A DNA stretch of 64,000 nucleotides from Dama dama (GCF_033118175.1 NC_083696.1:39541001-39605000), one strand, 5' to 3'. Counted from the stretch's first letter, positions 11,659-23,395 are shown. Notes: generated by a model not told the origin, from the sequence alone. Numbers and translations are program-made.

Positions 11659-12618
11659 GTTGGGTACCTTATACACAGGTCTGTGTGGGGCTCGCAGCAG
11701 GAAAGTGTATCCTTGGGGATAAGTGGGAAGAATTTAGCATTAGAGAAAGGAGGGCATGCAGTGTTCTTGGTAGGAAGAATAGATTCATGCTCACTGGATT
11801 TAAACACACACACACAGGCACCCTGTTGTATGTGAATGATCGAGAAAATGAGTAATAGGTGATTATCCCTTGAAAGAGAGTGGCTTTAAAAAAAATATAT
11901 TGGGTTGAATCCTGATCTGCAGCCATAGGCAACAAAGACCCAGGGTGTGTGTGTGCATGTATGCGTGTGTGCATTAAAGGCTGAATTTTCCTATGGTGGA
12001 GCAACATAGGCTCTGAGAGTGTGGTTGGGCACCGGTCCCTAGGAAGTCACAAAGAGGTGAAAAGCTGCTCTGTTTCTGCTGGAAGAGCAAAGAAGGAAGG
12101 GGCTAGTAGCCAGGGAAAGAGGCCAGACTCTGGATATTCAACCCAAAGCAAGCACAAACACGTGTCACCCTGAAAATAGCACTGGCTGGATGAATGATGG
12201 ACTGGAGGAGCCTGTTGAGAAAGAGATCACTGACAACATTTTCATTCTCTTCAACCATCTGACATCTGCCACTTCTGTAAAAACCATAACAAAGGGAGAA
12301 AGGCTTACTCACTGCGGGAGGGAGGCTGTGTGAAGAAGGTCACCCCCACGAAAGATGCACTACTGAACAGATGTCCCTGTATCCTCTCCTGGGGCAATAA
12401 ACTCCTGCTCACTAATTCATGACATAGAAGCTTAATCACACCTCCCTTCTGGTGTAGGAGGTCACGAGGTCTGGTCCAAGAGGCCTGATGACTGGTCCTC
12501 TTTGTGACAGTTCTCTGTGCCCATTTTATTCAGCACAGTGTTGGGATTCTTCTCTCCACCTACTGTTCTGTGGACTTATTATTTGAGACACAGAAGCCTT
12601 GAGAAGCCATGGACTCAG
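11659..12618. other. Single-copy sequence, no gene recognised
   Basis: Short TG/CA runs at about 11804-11816 and 11946-11976 and no repeat family signature. A 112-codon minus frame (11669-12007) is made partly of the CA/TG runs, so it is not convincing as a gene. Confidence 0.5.
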
Positions 12619-12660
12619 CTAGAAAAGAGTCTAGCTGAAACTCTAGAAAAGAGTCTAGCT
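12619..12660. repeat. Two-copy tandem duplication, 24-bp period
   Basis: ctagaaaagagtctagct occurs at 12619-12636 and again, identical, at 12643-12660. Confidence 0.95.
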
Positions 12661-13867
12661 AGAAAACTTGTATGACAAGTTAGGCTCAAGTCCCAGAGAA
12701 GATACTCTGGATCAGATGGTTCCTGACAAGCATTATCAATAATCCCTAATGTAAGGAGATAGGAGATGCACAATTTATCAATAAATTGTGGGTGTAAAGT
12801 GCTTATCAGGACATATAGGGTATATTTCACCATGGATGAAAACTCATCTCTAGAACAATAGAGAATGAAAGATTTAAAAATGCAAAATTCCTGGCTCACT
12901 CTAAGCTGTAAGCCTGTTCTTTTTCCATTCATTCTTAAAGCAGCTTTCTCATCAAATCAAATTTTCACTTGGGGAGAGAATAAAGCATGTAGGGAAATAT
13001 TCCTATTTAGGGAGAAGAATTCATTTTGAGCAATCACGGAGCCTTACAAAGATAAGTAATGCATTCATCAGCAAGAGATAAGCACATCACAGGGAACAAA
13101 GCAGAACTCATCATTCACTTGGGTTTATTCAGAGCATCGGTTATGCCCATGTGACCCAGAGTGTCGACTGCCATCTGAATATGTGTCATATTCATTATGG
13201 AATCAGGCAGGGAGGTTTCATTTCTTCTCTAATTCACTCTTCTAGTAGTTATGCTAATAAGTTGCAATGTAGCCTTCCATGATTTTTTATTATATTTATA
13301 GGCATTATGTTCTCACAAGGGATGTTACACTAAGCAGTTCGTGTTTAAATCTATAAAAAACATTTTGCATTTTTCATACACACTTAAGGGGGTTGTCATT
13401 CTCAACATTACTTCCAATTGCTAAGTTAATTATTTTTCAATCACATGCCTGCTTTTACTGCCCTGAAGCTTTAGAAATTATCATAAATTAAGCATTGTTC
13501 AAAAATTTTTTTTCCTAATTAAACTTTGGGGAAAACAAATGTCTTCTTACCTTACCCTTAACTTCATCTGGGTAGTCATCACTCTCATGACTAATTCACA
13601 ACAATAAATTCCTCTCCAATTAGTCTTTCTCTTTCCCACAAAGTGTAATCATGACTGCCCTGAAGAGGGTCCCCATGACAAAAGCATGGGTTGTGTCTGT
13701 GTGTTGAAGAGGGGCAGAGATAAATATCTTCATGAGTTTACATGGCTGTTTCACAAATAATCCTGATTCAATGGACAACATACTCTCCCAAATTGAAATT
13801 TTGAAATATGTAGAGAAGTAGGAATTGAGAAGGGAGTATTAGAAACTGGGGAAAGACTGAACCCTTA
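12661..13867. other. Single-copy island, no gene recognised
   Basis: Contains a perfect 9/4/9 hairpin at 12769-12790 (cacaattta, loop tcaa, taaattgtg). Otherwise no repeat signature over 1.2 kb. A 105-codon minus frame (12615-12932) shows no motif. Confidence 0.5.
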
Positions 13868-13884
13868 CTCTCTCTCTCTCTCTC
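13868..13884. repeat. (CT)n microsatellite
   Basis: About eight uninterrupted CT units. Confidence 0.9.
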
Positions 13885-14240
13885 ATTCTATAATTATGCT
13901 CATGGTAATTTCTTTAAAAAATTTTTTATTTGTGTGGCTCTCTAAACAGGAACCTGGACCAAGCATTTCCAGTATAATGTTCAAATGCTTGGTCTCAATA
14001 TCTACTAACTTACAACACCTTTTGTTTTTAAAATATAATTGTATAGTAGCAGGGGAAAATCAATTTTTTAACCATCATTCACAATCTAATCTTTCCAACT
14101 ATCATTTTAACTTTTTATATTTTTTACCATATTTGTACCAATGTATGCCACACACATAGATATTTTAAAAGTAAATGAAATGATAATACACTGTTATATT
14201 ACCTATATAATGTATATGCACATATAATATGTATATTACA
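13885..14240. other. No gene seen
   Basis: AT-rich, low complexity toward the 3' side. An 87-codon plus frame (13896-14159) has no recognisable motif. Confidence 0.4.
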
Positions 14241-14472
14241 AAGATGCAAGCATGCATGCTAAGTCACTTCAGTCATGTCCGACTCTTTGTGACCCCATGG
14301 ACCGTACCCAACCAGGCTACTCTGTCCATGGGATTCTCCATGTAACAATACTAGAGTGGTTTTCCATTTCCTCCTCCAGGGCATCTCCCTGATCTAGGAA
14401 TCGAACCCGCGTCTCTCATGTCTCCTGCATTGAAAGGTGGGTTCTTTACCACCCGTGACACCTGGGAAGTCC
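14241..14472 (-). mobile_element. Bov-tA SINE (reverse)
   Basis: Starts with a 'gcatgcatgctaagtcactt' tail, BovA 'tgtccatgggattctcca', and the reversed B-box 'ggaatcgaacccgcg' which keeps two CpGs. Ends 'cacctgggaagtcc'. A (TA)n run follows at 14477-14492. Confidence 0.95.
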
Positions 14473-14492
14473 AGTTATATATATATATATAA

Positions 14493-15154
14493 TCCATATT
14501 TCTTGATTATTGGAAACAAGAACATTACTCATGTGTTCATTTAGAATTTGATAGATAGCTATTTAGTTATCAATTATTTCTCACATTACTGCGACCACAG
14601 TTGCCATTCATTTTGGCTTAATCAGTCAAACTTTCTTCTTTTTTGTTCAAATTTCCTTTTTAAATTCTAAATAAAAGCCACACTTTGTGCTGAACAATGG
14701 AATATAAAAGAATCAGATGTACAATGATTTTAGATATCTATTGTTTAGGGAAAAAAGTTTACAAAATATATAGAACTTTATAGGAATAGATAGTAAACAT
14801 AAACATTAGGAGATCAGTACTTATTAATTTAATGGAAGGAGTTAGACATCAACAACCCTTCTCAGTTTCATAAGAGATTTAGCTAATAGAGGTGAGCTGT
14901 CAGCCATACTTTCTAAACCTCAATTACTTCCCTAAAGAAAAAAAAAAGTTTGAATAATAATATCCGCCTAACCTGCTTCAATAAAATATCAGGAACCCTT
15001 CAGCATGAAAAGCACCGTGAAGTGATAAAGCCTTTGGAATGCAAGATGCCATGGTCATTGTCAGTCTGTCAGGGTCTCACACACCTCTCCAGGGAGAAGT
15101 TTCTTCTCCAGGTGAGCTGTTTCTGCCATGCCCTCACATCCCATCAAGATATTA
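14493..15154. other. No gene seen
   Basis: Single-copy AT-rich DNA. The 144-codon plus frame at 14950-15384 starts here but runs into L1 3' UTR sequence, so it is not a gene. Confidence 0.5.
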
Positions 15155-15450
15155 ATGCATATACGTGGAATCAAGAAAAATGGTACAGATGGTCCTATTT
15201 GCAAAGCAGAATGAGACATAGACATATAGAACAAATGTATGGATGCCAAGAGTGGAGAGAGTGGGAGGAATTGGGAGACTGGGATGGACACATACACGCT
15301 ATTGATGCTATATATGAGACGGATCCTGATGAGAACCTACTGCAGGGCACAAGGAGCTCTGCTTCACGCACTGCGGGGACCTGAACCGGAAGGAAGTCCA
15401 GAAGGGAGGGAGATACATGAACTCACGGCCCATCCATTTTTCCATATGGT
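15155..15450 (+). mobile_element. L1 3' UTR, left part
   Basis: 'acgtggaatcaagaaaaatg', 'gggaggaattgggagactgg' and 'cactgcggggacct' match the artiodactyl L1 3' UTR with an internal rearrangement. Interrupted by a Bov-A2 dimer and resuming at 15728. Confidence 0.75.
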
Positions 15451-15727
15451 AGCAATGGCACCCCACTCCAGTACTCTTGCCTGGAAAATCCCATGGAGGG
15501 AGGAGCCTGGTAGGCTGCAGTCCATGGGGTCGCTAAGAGTCGGACATGACTGAGCGACTTCACTTTCACTTTTCACTTTCTTCATGCATTGGAGAAGGAA
15601 ATGGCAACCCACTCCAGTGTTCTTTCCTGGAAAATCCCAGGGGCAGGAGAGCTTGATGGGCTTCCATCTATGGGGTCGCACAGAGTCAGACACGACTGAA
15701 GCGACTTAGCAGCAGTAGCAGCAGCAG
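15451..15727 (+). mobile_element. Bov-A2 dimeric SINE
   Basis: Two BovA units in tandem: 'caatggcaccccactccag' to 'gactgagcgacttcactt', then 'ggagaaggaaatggcaaccc' to 'cacgactgaagcgacttag'. Linked by 'tttcacttttcac' and ended by an AGC-rich tract. Several CpGs are kept, which suggests a young copy. It sits inside an L1 3' UTR. Confidence 0.95.
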
Positions 15728-15784
15728 AAATAACACAACATCGTAAAGCAACTATCCTCCAATCAAATTAATTTTAAAAAGACA
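15728..15784 (+). mobile_element. L1 3' end, right part
   Basis: 'taacacaacatcgtaaagca' then 'actatcctccaatcaaatt' and an A-rich tail complete the L1 interrupted by the Bov-A2. Confidence 0.85.
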
Positions 15785-16185
15785 TATCTCTTACCTCAAG
15801 ACCCAGCTGACAATTCAAACTCTACCAGACAGGCTTTTAAAATGAATTCCACTCCACGCTCTGTAACTTCAAAGGATACATTCTCAGTGCCTTTGTAGCT
15901 GAGGAAGAAACTTGATGAAAAAGGGTTAAATTCTCATCTTCTATAGTGAAAAGCCAAAATATTCAGTACAACGTCTAAAACTACAAAACAATAATAAAAA
16001 TCAAGAATTAACTTTATTAACATGTTACTCAAGACATGCTAATACCAAGTGTAAAAGCTAAAAGAATTAAAAGCTGTTGCTTATGAATGGTGGGCAATGA
16101 GACAAAGTAAGTTAGAGAAACTTTTCCTTACACTAATTTTTTAGAATGATTTGACTCCTTAACATATATGCATATATAAGATTTA
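15785..16185. other. No gene seen
   Basis: Single-copy AT-rich sequence. Confidence 0.45.
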
Positions 16186-16475
16186 TTAATTTTTTTAAAA
16201 TTAATTTTATCAGGGTATGGTTGCTTTACAATGCTAGCTTCCACTGTACTGCAAGGTGAATTGGCCATATATATATATCTCCCCTCTCTTTTGGACTTCC
16301 TTACCATTCAGGTCACCACAGAGCATTAAGTAGAGTTCCCTGTCCTATGCACTATGTTCTCATTAGTTTCTTATTTTATATATAGCATTAAAAGTGTGTA
16401 CATATTGATCCCAATCTCCCAATTCCTCCCACTCCCCCTTTCCACCTTGGTATCCATACATTTGTTCTCCAAATT
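16186..16475 (-). mobile_element. L1 3' UTR (reverse)
   Basis: 'ggttgctttacaatgctagc', 'caggtcaccacagagcatta' and 'cccaatctcccaattcctcc' are the reversed L1 3' UTR. Confidence 0.85.
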
Positions 16476-17143
16476 TTATAAAAATACAAACTTTTAAAAA
16501 CTTTTAAATCAGAAAAAAATGGTTATAAAATGTCTTGCACAGTTACCTGGCTTATGTTTAATCAAAAATGTACCATCTGTTTCAAATGACAGAGAGTGCT
16601 GCTTAAAAAATAAAATGAAACAAAACAGAAGTCTGATTCCTAAGTGTTCTCATTGCATGATGATCAGTTTGACTTTCTCAATCATGGCCTGTGTCCCAAT
16701 AACCGGACTCCATCAATTAATCCTAACACATTTGCTCAGAAGGAAGATCCCAACCTCTTTTAATGACAATGCTCTAGAATTCCATCATACCATGTCTTTC
16801 AAGACTGTTCACACGCTGATGAGTTGCCTAATTTATAACTTTAACCTTGAACTCCACTGAAAGCTCCAGGTGTAGGTAATATGCACCCGATGGCTTCACT
16901 TGGGAGTCTCAGCAGCTCAGACTCAGTATGACTGAAGTTGAACTGTAGCTCTTCCCTGCATCCTTCAGTGCAACTGAGTCAGTAAAAGGTGTCACCATAA
17001 ATCCAGACAGTGCTCAAGCTGGAAATTAGAGAATCCACTCTGAGCAGTCCCTCTTCATGTCCAGTTCAGAACCAAGTCATGTGGATCCTGATTCAAACAC
17101 ATCAGAGAGTGGTGCACTGCTCTGCATCATCTCTGTCACCAAG
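16476..17143. other. No gene recognised
   Basis: Single-copy. A 113-codon plus frame (16519-16860) has no family motif; neither a splice context nor a promoter supports it. Confidence 0.4.
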
Positions 17144-17144
17144 C

Positions 17145-17343
17145 TGTGTGTGTGTAGTCGCTCAGTCGTGTCCAACTCTTTGTGACCCCATAGACTGCAG
17201 CCTGCCAGGCTCCTCTGTCCATGGGATTTGCCAGGCAAGAATACTGAACTGGGTTGCCACACCCTCCTCCATGGGACCTTCCTGATCCAGGTATTGAACA
17301 CGGGTCTTCTGCACTGCAGGTAGATTCGCTACCATCTGAGACA
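17145..17343 (-). mobile_element. Bov-tA SINE (reverse)
   Basis: 'gtcgctcagtcgtgtccaac' and 'gactgcagcctgccaggctc', then the head remnant 'gcactgcaggtagattcgct'. Confidence 0.9.
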
Positions 17344-17399
17344 TCATCTCAATTACAAGAGCTTTCTAACTAGCTCCTCGCTTGTGTGGTTTGCTCATC

Positions 17400-18010
17400 A
17401 CAGGGCTTCCACATGCAGGCAAAATAGTTTCATAAACATGATCTGATCAAGGTACTCCCTTGATGAAACCTATCAGTGGGTTCCCGCTGTCCTTATTGGT
17501 CCTTCAGGGTTTCTGGGAACTGATGCCTTCTCTTCATCTTGTACTGTTCTCTCTCATGTTCACTAAGTCCTACCATACCAACCTCATTTTAGCTTCTCAA
17601 AGGCACTAAACTTTGTCCCACTTCGGAAACCTTTCACACAAGACCACCATTGGCTAAAACATTCTTCTAAGTGTTTATTGTTGCAGTTCAGTCACTCAGT
17701 CATGTCTGACTCTTTGCAACCCCATGGACTGTGGCAAGCCAGGCTTCCCTGCCCTCCACTATCTCCTGGAGTATGCTCAAGTTCATAGCCACTAAGTGCC
17801 TGACAACTAGCGAACTTCCATTTATCCTTCAGGTTCCAGTGCAAATATCCTTTCTTGAAAGTGTCTTTCTCTGATGTACCAATAAAAACTAACATCTATC
17901 ACAGTTTTCACTTTCATATATACTCACTCCTAAATTGTGTCCTAGGAAGTCAAGGACCACTCTTATTTTGATGTTCAAGGCTATCACCTTGTAGATGCTC
18001 AAGCGCTATT
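17400..18010 (-). mobile_element. L2 LINE remnant (reverse), split by BovB
   Basis: 'catgatctgatcaaggtact', 'ccatttatccttcaggttcc' and the far end 'tgtagatgctcaagcgct' follow the reversed L2 3' end order. Very diverged. A BovB tail is inserted near its middle. Confidence 0.5.
17683..17787 (-). mobile_element. BovB 3' tail (reverse)
   Basis: 'cagtcatgtctgactctttg', 'ccaggcttccctgccctcca' and 'tcctggagtatgctcaagtt': only the last 100 or so bases of BovB, inserted in the L2 remnant. Confidence 0.85.
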
Positions 18011-18689
18011 TTAAAGCATCTTCTATAAAAGGTTAATTCATCAAAGAACCATAAAGTTAAACAGACTGCAGAGAACTTGCCCATGGACAGTCTATGGGGT
18101 TCTTGCTGGAATAAAGCCCTTGGAAAACAGCTTTTCTCACCCAACCTTCCAAACTCCACAGGTCGAAGGCACAGCAGGATTCTTGATGACTTATACAAAC
18201 TCACCTCAGGAGTGCCAGACCTTCTTCTTCCCTTTGGCTTCATTCTCAAGTAATATGAACATTTCTTATTAAAAAGGAAAAGAGCATCTAAGGTATTTTA
18301 TTAGGAGTATTTGTTCAGTGAAGTTTACACAGCTTGTGGAGAATTATTCAGCAGGAAATTAAACCTCCGTAATTCTGAATTTTCCCTTTGCTTTCAATTG
18401 GCAAAGCTTTCTGGCACACCACTCTCCCCTCTAGAACATTCGTTATACCACATCCGCCACCAAAATATGCTTTCTGAGCCAAATCACAAAACAGGTTAGA
18501 CAGGATGACTCTGTGGAGGTCTAAGATACTGGGTCATTAGATAGGCTATGAACATACCATGAGGGCATTCAGATATAGCCAGCAATTAATGCCTAGGTTT
18601 TGCATGATAATTTCAAGTTTACAAAGTATTCACATAAGATAATGGATTAATAAGAGAAATTTCTCTTGTATCATCTATGTGAATATGTT
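18011..18689. other. No gene seen
   Basis: Single-copy. A 99-codon minus frame (17950-18249) partly overlaps the L2 remnant and has no motif. Confidence 0.45.
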
Positions 18690-18850
18690 ATCTGATTTGA
18701 GCCTCCTAATGATTTTATGAGACTGATCTTATAACTATTTTACTAATGAGATTAAGCAGCTTGGAGAGGCTTTAAAAAGTTGTCTACAATCACAAAACCA
18801 GTGCCCCAGACATAGAATTCAAAATTAGAGCATCTGACAATTTTTTTAAT
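18690..18850 (+). mobile_element. MIR SINE, diverged
   Basis: 'actattttactaatgagatt', 'gcttggagaggctttaaaaa' and 'cacaaaaccagtgccccaga' keep the MIR core order. Confidence 0.55.
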
Positions 18851-18965
18851 CATCCCTTGGTGCTTTTCTTCAGCAGGAATCATTATTTGGCTGTTTCACT
18901 TAGAGAAGAGAATTGACTTCATCTAGAAACAAAGAGTTTCAATAGAGAATGGATTTGTATGTTAA

Positions 18966-19178
18966 ACAAACAACACAAGTGGTAAGGAATTCGCCTGCCA
19001 ATGCAGGAGACATAAGAGATGCAGGTTCGATATCTGGGTCTGGAAGATCCCCTGAAGAAGGAAATGGCAATTCACTCCAGTATTCTTGCCTAGAGAATCC
19101 CATGGACAAAGGAATCTTGCAGGTTACAGTCCATAGAGTTGAAAAGAGTCGGACACAACAGAAGAGACTTAGCAAGCA
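18966..19178 (+). mobile_element. Bov-tA SINE
   Basis: Head partly lost ('acaagtggtaaggaattcgc'), 'gccaatgcaggagacataag', BovA 'tccagtattcttgcctagag' and 3' 'gacttagcaagcatgcaag'. Confidence 0.95.
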
Positions 19179-19499
19179 TGCAAGACACCATAGATTGTTT
19201 CACGTACCACTATTTTTCTGCATTTAGAAAGATAAAAAGAAAGCTGTTTCAATTAACTCAGGGTAAACCAATGATAAGATGAATCCCAGTTTCAAAAATG
19301 TTTTTTAAAACTCTGCATTTAGAATCTATGAAATGTATAAGAAATTTAAATCGATATGACGGGAACATTTTTATTCCTCAGGTATCTTTAGAAATTTGTA
19401 TCTGTTTTATGTTCCTTTTGCTAAAATCTTAATTTAAGCATTCATCTTTTTTTCCCCTGGACAATTAATATGTCAAACTTAGCATTTTTTTCATCTCAG

Positions 19500-19607
19500 T
19501 TCTCCTCTCTTCAATTCATTCTCAGTATTGCTGTCAGACTAATCTTCCTAAAACATAGCTCTGAAAATATCTTGCACAGACTAAAGATTCTCACTGATTT
19601 CTTACCT
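19500..19607 (-). mobile_element. L2 LINE remnant (reverse)
   Basis: 'attcattctcagtattgctg', 'tcagactaatcttcctaaaa' and 'aagattctcactgattt' resemble reversed L2. Its continuation may lie after the inserted BovB (from 20105). Confidence 0.45.
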
Positions 19608-20096
19608 TTTGTTGTGGTTCAGTCACTCAGTCTTTGAGACCCCATGGACTGCAGAATGCCAGGCCTCCCTGTCCTCCACTATGTCCCAGAGTTTGCTCAA
19701 ACTCATCTCCATTGAGTCGATGATGTCATTCAAACATCTCATCCTCTGCTGTCCCCTTCTCCTCCTGTCCTTAGTTTTTCCCAGCATCAGAGTCTTTTCC
19801 AATGAGCTGGCTCTTTGAATCAGGTGGCCAAAGTACTGGAGCTCCAGGTTTAGCATCAGTCCTTCCAATGAATATTCAGAGTTGATTTCCTTTAGGATTG
19901 ACTGGTTTGATCTTCTTGCAGTCCAAGGGAATCCCAAGAGCCTTCTCCAGCACCACAGTTCGAAAGCATCAATCTTAGTGCTCAGCCTTCTTTAATGGTT
20001 CAATTCTCACATCCATACATGACTACACGAAAAACCAAAGCTCTGACTATATAGACCTTTGTTGGCAAAGGGATATCTCTGCTTTTTAATACTCTA
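19608..20096 (-). mobile_element. BovB 3' part (reverse)
   Basis: Opens 'ttgttgtggttcagtcactc', includes 'ccatggactgcagaatgcca' and ends in the reverse-transcriptase C-terminal region. tcttacct occurs immediately before (19600-19607) and after (20097-20104), a probable 8-bp TSD. Confidence 0.9.
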
Positions 20097-20104
20097 TCTT
20101 ACCT

Positions 20105-20577
20105 GGACATAAATGAAAAAATAGAGTGAAGGTAAAACCTAAGACCACACCTGGTCAGCAAATCTCCATAGTTAACCTCCAGCAGGCATTTTTGGGTTTG
20201 ATTTTGCAAAAAGTAATTTAAACATTTTTATCATTGCTTCATGGGATATGGAGGTAGGACATGGAAATACGATACACAGGTTGGAGATGGAAAAAATCAA
20301 TCAACTATTCATATTATGCAGAAATTGTTCAAATAAGTATAGAATGTTAAGACTATCAAATAATTGGTAGGATTAGGTTTGCCATTTTATTTTTATAAAT
20401 AAATAAATATTTTTTCAGAATGTGTCTGAGTCCAGGAGTGATAAAAAATCATGTTCTATTTCAGACTAAAAGATAAAGGTTTTTGAAAGTCTGTATTACT
20501 GACTGATTGAATTCATGAGATCTGACACAGACCACCAGCAGGCAAAATAATGTTCTGTGATGTCAATTACAAGTAGA
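20105..20577. other. No gene seen
   Basis: AT-rich single-copy sequence, with possible L2 remnant at its start. Confidence 0.4.
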
Positions 20578-20700
20578 TTCAAATCTTTTGGTTACTTTAA
20601 GTCTCAGAATAATAATGCTTGCCTCACCAAAGCTTGTTAGGATTAAATAAAACTTCTGTATTTTGTGTGTTTTGAATGCCTATCAAAGTGACTAACATAA
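20578..20700 (-). mobile_element. MIR SINE (reverse)
   Basis: 'tttaagtctcagaataataa', 'tgcctcaccaaagcttgtta' and 'ggattaaataaaacttctgt' follow the reversed MIR. Confidence 0.6.
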
Positions 20701-21884
20701 TTAAGTTTCAAGGGTTAGCTCCTTTATCTGGATCCTACTGAGTGAGATCAAAATACGGTCGCTTTTAGGTTAAATCCATTGTTAAGCCACCAATGCAGTT
20801 AAAGAAATTTTATTTAATTTAATACATCTGAGAAAACACAGAGCTTTGGTATAAATTTCCCAGTGAAAGTAATGCCATCTTGTTTATGTAATACACACAT
20901 GTTCACTTTAAGAATGGGTGGGTGACAGTGACCCCAAATGTCATAGCTTTTGGTTATTGACCCCCAGCTGAAAAATGGATCAACTGGGCAAGTAGAAGGA
21001 AGCAAACAAACGCACAACTATAAATATCCACACACACACACACCCAGAAATAGAGAGAGAGATCAAAGGCAGAGCATAGCTATCCAGGAGACACACCAAG
21101 AAGATTCACATTGGGACAAGCAAGATCAAGCACCGAGAAGACCTATTCAGGACTTCCAGCCATATCTGGAGAGAAATCAAAGGCTGAATCTTTGGCTATT
21201 GCATTTCAAAATAAATAAAGGCTCCTCTACTTCCTTCACAAAAGACCAGCCAAGCTAAATTTATGCTGTAGAATATTACCCTCGGAGCTGTCCCTGGAAG
21301 AAACCTAAACCCTCATACTGCTCTTTGTTTTGAATCCAAATCTTCTGCCTTTGCCCACACAGCCATTAGCAGACAAATTAGAAACGCATTCAATCAAAAA
21401 ATATTTATTGAGCAAAATGATACAAAGTGCTATACTAGAGGAAGTGCCAGTCCCAAGAAATTATTGATGCATCTCTCTTAAACTGTTCTAAACGCCCTCT
21501 ATTATTAGTCTCTCCTTTAGGGTTAAGCATTGCCTTTCTTTCTTTTAAAGATCCCCCTTTAGGTGTCAAATTACTTGTGTAAGAATAAGACATTCAATTG
21601 ACACTGTCTTTCCAGAAGAGAATTGCTGATATTCAAGAGCATAGACTGGAAGAGGTCATAAAACATATTAAAAGAGAAGAGAAAAGAAAGATAGAGAACC
21701 TAGAAACAATACATCCTACTTTAGTGGAGTTATATATTGTGTGATATTGAGCCAAATTACAGATAGATTTTATCTGTATACTAACTTAAACTAATGCAGA
21801 CAGTTCTGTGCTAAGAATTGTGAGCCCATTTCTGGAGAAGAGATGAGAGTTAGAATGGTGGCACCCACAATGTGTATCCCCAGT
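20701..21884. other. Mostly single-copy, no gene recognised
   Basis: Contains a short (CA)n at about 21031-21044 and 'caaaaaatatttattgagca' (about 21397), which may be an old MIR or L2 scrap. A 102-codon plus frame (20950-21258) has no motif. Confidence 0.45.
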
Positions 21885-21930
21885 GTTAGGAGCCAGAGAG
21901 TCTAGATTTGAATTTGGGCTCTGCCACTTT
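21885..21930 (-). mobile_element. MIR SINE (reverse), left part
   Basis: 'tagatttgaatttgggctct' and 'gccactt' match reversed MIR; it resumes after a Bov-tA at 22148. Confidence 0.65.
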
Positions 21931-21935
21931 CACGA

Positions 21936-22140
21936 CCACTTCCCTGGTGGCTCAGACGGTAAAAAATCTGCCTGAAATGCACGAGACTGACATTCTATCC
22001 CTGGGTTGAGAAGATCCCCTTGGAGAAGGAAATGGCAACCCACTCCAGTATTCTTGCCTGGAAAATTCCAAGGACAGAGGAACCTGGCAGGCTACAATCC
22101 ATGGAGTCACAAAGAGTTAGACATGACCAAGCGACTAACA
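21936..22140 (+). mobile_element. Bov-tA SINE inside MIR
   Basis: 'cttccctggtggctcagacg', BovA 'tccagtattcttgcctggaa', 3' 'agacatgaccaagcgactaa'. MIR sequence lies on both sides. Confidence 0.9.
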
Positions 22141-22147
22141 CACTTTT

Positions 22148-22245
22148 CTACCACTTACAAGTTTTAATTCTGTGCACATCACTATATTTCTCTGATTTTG
22201 ATTTTTTAATCCATGAAACAAAATACAGGAATATTATTATAATTG
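22148..22245 (-). mobile_element. MIR SINE (reverse), right part
   Basis: 'taccacttacaagttttaat', 'gtgcacatcactatatttct' and 'ttttaatccatgaaacaaaa' continue the MIR. Confidence 0.6.
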
Positions 22246-22312
22246 GTTAGGTACAGTTGCAAAATATTTAGCCTCTGACGAAGTACATTCATTATCAGAT
22301 ATTATGTGGCTT

Positions 22313-22532
22313 GGGCTTCCCAGGTGGTGTAGTGGTAAAGTACCCACCTGTGAATGCAGGAGACATAAGAGACTCGGATTTGGTCCCTGGGACGGGACAG
22401 TCCCCTGGAGGAGGGCATGGCAACCCACTCCAGTATTCTTGCCTGGAGAATCCCATGGACAGAGTAACCTAGTGGGCTACAGTTCATGGGATCACAAAGA
22501 GTCAGACATGACTGAAGTGACTGGGCACTTAA
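22313..22532 (+). mobile_element. Bov-tA SINE
   Basis: Full head 'gggcttcccaggtggtgtag', BovA body and 'catgactgaagtgactgg'. gtggctt at 22306-22312 and 22533-22539 is a likely short TSD. Confidence 0.95.
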
Positions 22533-22539
22533 GTGGCTT

Positions 22540-23090
22540 ACAAAATCATAAGAAAGTTGGAAAAGCCAACTCTAGGCTGACTTCCTGAAACACTTTCTAG
22601 TCCCCAGCATCACACTGCTTGTGCCATGAAGGCAAGAGAGCTGTCAGGAGCAGCTAAAGACGGTGCACTATGAAGAAACCACCAACCAAAACCATCATGC
22701 CTGAGCCACAGCCCTGCTCAGCAAGATGAATGTCTGCCGTCTGCTCTTTTCCCTCCTTAACTGCTTTCTGGATCAAAATCTCCCAGGAGTTCCTCTCATC
22801 GCTAGAATCTGAATCAAAATCAGACCTCTAACTTCAAGGGAGTGGGAGACCCTGAGATGTTGGGCTTACAGCACATCTAGTTCAGGAGGGCACTGTTGGT
22901 AAGGTTATTTGGGGCATTGAGCAGATGCCCCTTCAGGAATAGGACCATATTACTCCAGCTGCCAAGATCATTTGTAGCTGACATTTCCCAGCTAAGTCTT
23001 CCTCTGGGAATTACCATCAATGATAAAGAGCCACCTCACTCAAGAGCAGGCCCACTTCCAGGGGCACACTACTTCTAATTACTGATCCCC
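22540..23090. other. GC-richer single-copy island
   Basis: About 550 bases with higher GC than the surroundings and no repeat signature that I can name with confidence. No frame above 60 codons. Could be an old repeat I do not recognise or a conserved non-coding segment. Confidence 0.4.
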
Positions 23091-23100
23091 ATGAGTGTAT

Positions 23101-23319
23101 GGGGCTTTCCCAGGCGGCTCAGTTGTATAGAACCTGCCAGCCAAGCAGGAGACACAGTTTCAGTCCCTGGGCAGGGACGATCCCCTGGGGAAGGAAGTGG
23201 CCACCCAAGTCCAGTATTCTTGCCTGGAAAATCCCATAGACAGAGGAGCCTGGCAGGCTATTGTCCATGGGGTCTCAAAGGAGTTGGACATGACTTAGCC
23301 ACTAAACAACAACAACAAA
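23101..23319 (+). mobile_element. Bov-tA SINE, first of two at one site
   Basis: 'ggggctttcccaggcggctc' to 'acttagccactaaacaacaa'. Flanked by atgagtgtat (23091-23100) and atgagggtat (23320-23329). Confidence 0.95.
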
Positions 23320-23329
23320 ATGAGGGTAT

Positions 23330-23363
23330 GGGTTCACAAAGAGTCAGACATGGTTGAGCCACT

Positions 23364-23395
<32 letters not shown>

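Noticed and set aside
11669..12007. Minus-strand frame of 112 codons
   Set aside because: Histidine/threonine-rich stretches come from CA/TG repeats.
14950..15384. Plus-strand frame of 144 codons
   Set aside because: Its second half is L1 3' UTR sequence; no start context, splice sites or homology that I can see.
16519..16860. Plus-strand frame of 113 codons as a small gene
   Set aside because: Low-complexity composition and no recognisable motif; length is within chance for AT-rich DNA scanned in six frames.
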